From Bacteroidales bacterium (GTDB lineage: Bacteria; Bacteroidota; Bacteroidia; Bacteroidales; WCHB1-69): a stretch of 64,000 nucleotides of DNA. Of the stretch, positions 61,404-64,000 are shown one piece after another (positions within the stretch are counted from its first letter, which is position 1; each line of letters begins with the position of its first letter). The stretch covers positions 62,001-126,000 of the forward strand of contig JAFPXF010000026.1 in the NCBI GenBank assembly GCA_017394765.1. Direction: 5' to 3'. The position numbers and the translations under genes are program-made. The notes under the pieces were generated by a model. The model was not told the origin of the DNA. It was given only the letters and a program-made list of their open reading frames with translations, and searched no databases.

Positions 61404-62603
61404 TTACTTGGTAAGGTTGTAAGTCTCCATGGCCATGACGAGCTCTTCGTTGGTGGTGACGGAAACGAGTTTGACTTTGGATTCCGGAGTGGAGATGATG
61501 CCGTCTTCGCCGGCATATTTCTGGTTGGCTTCGAGGTCGAGCTTGGTGCCGAGGAATTCGAGACCTTGGCAGATGGCTTCGCGCTGGAACCAGGCGTTTT
61601 CGCCGATGCCGCCGGTGAAGAGGATGATATCGACTCCGCCCATGGCGGCAGCGTAGGCACCGATATATTTCTTGACGCGGTAGGCAAACATGTTGAAGGC
61701 GTAGGTGGAACGCTCGTCGCCAGCATCGCGGCCCGCACGGATGTCACGCATGTCAACACTCTTGCCGGAGATACCCAACAGGCCGCTCTTCTTGTTGATG
61801 AAGGTGTTGAGCTGTTTGGTGTCCATGTGCTCGGAGTCCATGATGTAGATGAGGGCGCCGGCATCGATATCGCCGCAACGGGTGCCCATCATAAGACCTT
61901 CCACTGGAGTGAACCCCATGGAGGTGTCAATGGATTTGCCGTTCTTGATGGCACAGATGGAAGCGCCGTTTCCGAGATGGCAACTCACAATCTTGGCCTC
62001 CTCGTAAGGAATGCCGACTATTTCGGCGGCCTTGGGCCCCACATATTTGTGGCTGGTGCCGTGGAAGCCGTAACGACGGATTTTCTTTTCGGTATAGCAT
62101 TCGTAAGGGAGGGCGTACAGATAGGCCTCGGGCGGCATGGTTTGATGGAAAGAGGTGTCGAAGATACCCACATGCTTGACGTTGGGAAGAAGCTTCTTCA
62201 TCACGTCGATGCCGAGCAGAGAGGCAGGATTGTGCAGGGGTGCCAACTCGCAGAGCTTGGCGATCTCCTCACGCTCCCGGTCACCAATGACCATGCTGCG
62301 GTCGAAGTACTCGCCGCCGTGCGCCACACGATGACCCACCGCGTTGATCTCGTCCAGCGTCTTGATGACACCGTGTGTCGGATCTGTCAATGCTTCGAGC
62401 ACGAGCTTCACGCCAACCTCGTGATTGGCGATGGGGGTTTGTACATAATATTTGTCCTTGCCTACGGGCTTGTGGGTGAATTCACCCATCTCCAAACCGA
62501 CACGTTCAACAAGGCCTTTGGCCAACAATTCCGGTTGCGGCTCCATTTCCAACAATTGGTACTTGATGGAGGAACTGCCGCAGTTTAAAACTAATACTTT
62601 CAT
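61404..62603 (-). CDS. ackA: Acetate kinase
   Basis: 399 residues of the acetokinase family. Transfers phosphate from acetyl-phosphate to ADP, the ATP-yielding last step of acetate fermentation. Signatures present: VLNCGSSSIKYQLLEM at the N-terminus, VGHRVAHGGEYF (catalytic Arg), FHGTSHKYV, and CHLGNGASICAIKNGKSIDT (phosphate loop). Length is normal. Phosphotransacetylase, often next to it, is not in the window. It has a promoter box about 40 bases upstream and a strong terminator downstream. Confidence 0.97.
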   Translation of the reverse strand: MKVLVLNCGSSSIKYQLLEMEPQPELLAKGLVERVGLEMGEFTHKPVGKDKYYVQTPIANHEVGVKLVLEALTDPTHGVIKTLDEINAVGHRVAHGGEYFDRSMVIGDREREEIAKLCELAPLHNPASLLGIDVMKKLLPNVKHVGIFDTSFHQTMPPEAYLYALPYECYTEKKIRRYGFHGTSHKYVGPKAAEIVGIPYEEAKIVSCHLGNGASICAIKNGKSIDTSMGFTPVEGLMMGTRCGDIDAGALIYIMDSEHMDTKQLNTFINKKSGLLGISGKSVDMRDIRAGRDAGDERSTYAFNMFAYRVKKYIGAYAAAMGGVDIILFTGGIGENAWFQREAICQGLEFLGTKLDLEANQKYAGEDGIISTPESKVKLVSVTTNEELVMAMETYNLTK

Positions 62604-62641
62604 ATTCAGAATAATTAAGTGTTTGTATCAGAAAAGTGGCG

Positions 62642-62649
62642 CAAAGATA
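62642..62649 (-). promoter_or_regulatory. Promoter -7 box of ackA
   Basis: TATCTTTG followed by CGCC on the minus strand, 39 bases before ackA. Confidence 0.6.
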
Positions 62650-62650
62650 C

Positions 62651-62684
62651 AAAAAAAACGGCCCGCTTCGTTTGAAGCGAGCCG
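62651..62684 (-). terminator. Terminator of tRNA-Lys
   Basis: On the minus strand an 11-base stem (CGGCTCGCTTC/GAAGCGGGCCG, one mismatch) with loop AAAC, then eight T residues, starting 6 bases after the tRNA end. Confidence 0.85.
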
Positions 62685-62689
62685 CTTTG

Positions 62690-62762
62690 TGTCTCAGCTG
62701 GGATTCGAACCCAGGACCCCATCCTTAAAAGGGATGTGCTCTACCTGCTGAGCTACTGGGAC
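62690..62762 (-). tRNA. tRNA-Lys (anticodon UUU)
   Basis: On the minus strand: acceptor GTCCCAG, D-arm GCTC...GAGC, anticodon arm CATCC-CTTTTAA-GGATG (UUU), variable GGGTC, T-arm CTGGG-TTCGAAT-CCCAG, acceptor CTGAGAC, discriminator A. CCA is not encoded. The fourth acceptor pair is a C4-A69 mismatch instead of C-G. A promoter box upstream and a strong terminator downstream show that it is transcribed alone. Confidence 0.93.
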
Positions 62763-62785
62763 AACCGTCTCTCTATAAGAGGCTG

Positions 62786-62793
62786 CAAAAGTA
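62786..62793 (-). promoter_or_regulatory. Promoter -7 box of tRNA-Lys
   Basis: TACTTTTG followed by CAGCC on the minus strand, 23 bases before the tRNA 5' end. Confidence 0.6.
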
Positions 62794-62923
62794 CACTTTT
62801 TTCCGATATGGCCCTGACATCAGATACCCTTTTTTTTTCTTATAATACAAAGTTTTGATAATAAGGTATTTATAATACAAATCATTTTTTTGGAAATGTA
62901 TGCGCAGGATTCATCAATAATTG

Positions 62924-62931
62924 TATATTTG
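62924..62931 (+). promoter_or_regulatory. Promoter -7 box of the small basic protein gene
   Basis: TATATTTG followed by CAGTG, matching TAnnTTTG; it implies a leader of 80-150 bases. The rest of the 62794-63089 spacer is AT-rich with one DnaA-box-like word (62945-62953) and no gene. Confidence 0.5.
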
Positions 62932-63089
62932 CAGTGTAACGTGTTGTGAATAAGTGTGATAAAAACAGATAACAAAAAACATCATAGGTTGACAGAAAAA
63001 AGGGGTGTCAGGTAGAAGATGTGTTGAAAAAAGCTGTTTTTCACAATTCTACACAACTTTTTTGCAAACGAGAAAAGTTCGATGAAAAG

Positions 63090-63326
63090 ATGAAAAAAAT
63101 GATTTTGAATCCGAAAAGAGACACCATTACCCTCTGTTTGCCGACCGACTGGGTGGGCAAGCCGATAGTGTGCATTTTGAAGTCCCCTTATGAATTGGAG
63201 GAGGAGGAAATGGTCTCAAAGGTGAGCGAGGCTGCGTTGTGCTATCATGTGAGGAAGCGTACATACAAGAAACCTACCCCCTTGCGTCGTAAACGGCGCC
63301 CCAAACAGCGTCGTCGCAGGTCTTAG
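63090..63326 (+). CDS. Small basic protein of unknown function
   Basis: 78 residues from the ATG at 63090 (a GTG 69 bases upstream, or a few bases less, would add a poorly structured leader). The first part ([20 protein letters not shown]) has the one-strand-turn-strand look of AbrB/SpoVT-like or transposon-linked regulators of the form ITLP-xDWVGK. The last 25 residues are almost pure Arg/Lys/Pro ([13 protein letters not shown]), suggesting nucleic-acid binding. I do not know a named family. It overlaps the end of folE by 4 bases on the opposite strand. Confidence 0.65.
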   Translation: MKKMILNPKRDTITLCLPTDWVGKPIVCILKSPYELEEEEMVSKVSEAALCYHVRKRTYKKPTPLRRKRRPKQRRRRS

Positions 63327-63994
63327 TGCAGTTTGGCTCCGATGAGGTGCATGAATTCCTGTCGGGTGTTTTCGTTTTTCAGGAATGCTCCTGTGAATTC
63401 CGAGGTGGTGGTGACGGAGTTTTGCTTCTGAATACCGCGCATGGACATGCAGAGGTGCTGGGCCTCGATGACCACGGCCACGCCGATGGGGTTGAGCACT
63501 TCCTGCAGGCAATCCTTGATCTCGGTGGTGAGGCGTTCCTGTAATTGCAGGCGGCGTGCAAAGCACTCCACGACGCGCGGTATCTTGCTGAGCCCCACGA
63601 TGGTGCCGTTGGGGATGTATCCGATGTGGGCCTTGCCGAAGAACGGCAGCAAATGGTGCTCACAAAGGGAGTATATTTCGATGTCCTTCACGATGACGAT
63701 TTGTTTGTAGTCTTCGTGAAAGAGGGCGCTCTCCAGAATGGCCTTGGGGTTTTGTCGATAGCCGTGGGTGAGGAAGTCCATGGCCTTGGCTGCGCGCATG
63801 GGGGTCTTGAGGAGTCCCTCGCGGCTGGGATCTTCGCCCATGTTGAGGAGAATGCTGCGATAGGCGTCGGCCATCATCTGCACTTGCTCCTCTTTCAACG
63901 GAGCAATGGCGTTGGGATTTGTTGTGCATTCGCCGCAGTTACATTCGGTATTGGCGGTTGTGATTTTTTGTATGGATTTTTTTCGGCTTACCAT
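63323..63994 (-). CDS. folE: GTP cyclohydrolase I
   Basis: 223 residues, apparently complete, with the start 6 bases from the window edge. It opens GTP to dihydroneopterin triphosphate at the start of folate synthesis. The zinc ligands and catalytic residues are in [20 protein letters not shown] and [29 protein letters not shown] near residue 60 is also diagnostic. An N-terminal Lys/Cys-rich stretch (CNCGECTTN) of about 35 residues precedes the core. It completes the folate set with folP and the cyclo-ligase. Confidence 0.94.
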   Translation of the reverse strand: MVSRKKSIQKITTANTECNCGECTTNPNAIAPLKEEQVQMMADAYRSILLNMGEDPSREGLLKTPMRAAKAMDFLTHGYRQNPKAILESALFHEDYKQIVIVKDIEIYSLCEHHLLPFFGKAHIGYIPNGTIVGLSKIPRVVECFARRLQLQERLTTEIKDCLQEVLNPIGVAVVIEAQHLCMSMRGIQKQNSVTTTSEFTGAFLKNENTRQEFMHLIGAKLH

Positions 63995-64000
63995 ATATTA

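Noticed and set aside
62941..63056. DnaA-box-like words TGTGAATAA and TGTGATAAA, suggesting a replication origin
   Set aside because: One good box and one partial one are not a cluster; no dnaA, no AT-rich unwinding element of clear type, and no strand switch of the surrounding genes.
1..64000. CRISPR array, insertion sequence or phage
   Set aside because: No regularly spaced repeats, transposase or phage structural genes were seen on either strand.

Overview
The window is about 64 kb of chromosome from an anaerobic, fermentative member of the Bacteroidota, most likely order Bacteroidales. The evidence is as follows. Many start codons are preceded by the Bacteroidota -7 promoter box TAnnTTTG, and clear Shine-Dalgarno sequences are rare. 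Three genes encode secreted enzymes with type IX secretion (T9SS) C-terminal sorting domains. The gene repertoire includes a B12-dependent class II ribonucleotide reductase, the [FeFe]-hydrogenase maturase HydG, rubredoxin and acetate kinase. Genus cannot be fixed from the sequence. No phage, insertion sequence or CRISPR array is visible; nearly everything is chromosomal core or envelope gene content.

Layout. 1-5.4 kb: alkaline phosphatase, Nif3-like protein, zinc-ribbon coiled-coil protein and an unknown secreted protein. 5.4-11.5 kb (minus): Fe-S protein, nrdJ, fabD and metK; metK has a 5' leader that matches the SAM-II riboswitch. 11.6-16.9 kb (plus): glutamine synthetase, a membrane-anchored protein, pruA, folP and a DUF456 protein. 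16.9-29.3 kb: T9SS endonuclease I, pepT, SDR, rubredoxin, pseudouridine synthase, U32 protein, T9SS subtilase, two lipoproteins, cinA, xerD and a flippase. 29.3-34.6 kb: an ECF sigma factor followed by lipoproteins, a single-pass membrane protein and an outer-membrane protein. The sigma gene and the outer-membrane gene share an unusual upstream motif. 34.7-36.8 kb: TM1266-like regulator, hydG and a PspC protein. 36.8-43.6 kb: repeat-rich spacer, parallel beta-helix lipoprotein, truA, DUF4919 protein, double ABC ATPase, MauE/DoxX-thioredoxin fusion and a TetR-like regulator. 43.6-54.3 kb: alaS, HAD hydrolase, OmpA/TPR lipoprotein, trkH-trkA, purB, upp and 5-formyl-THF cyclo-ligase. 54.5-64 kb: gingipain-family C25 protease, surE, grpE-dnaJ, a non-coding palindrome-rich spacer, ackA, tRNA-Lys, a small basic protein and folE.

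How the genes work together. metK, folP, folE and 5-formyl-THF cyclo-ligase cover SAM and folate metabolism. glnA and pruA handle glutamate and glutamine. The C25 protease, subtilase and endonuclease are extracellular degradative enzymes, and PepT completes peptide breakdown. HydG, rubredoxin and AckA fit hydrogen- and acetate-producing fermentation.

The most interesting items are the SAM-II leader of metK, the ECF-sigma envelope locus with its shared promoter motif, and three families of dispersed repeats. Some repeat copies run into gene ends and have altered protein termini.
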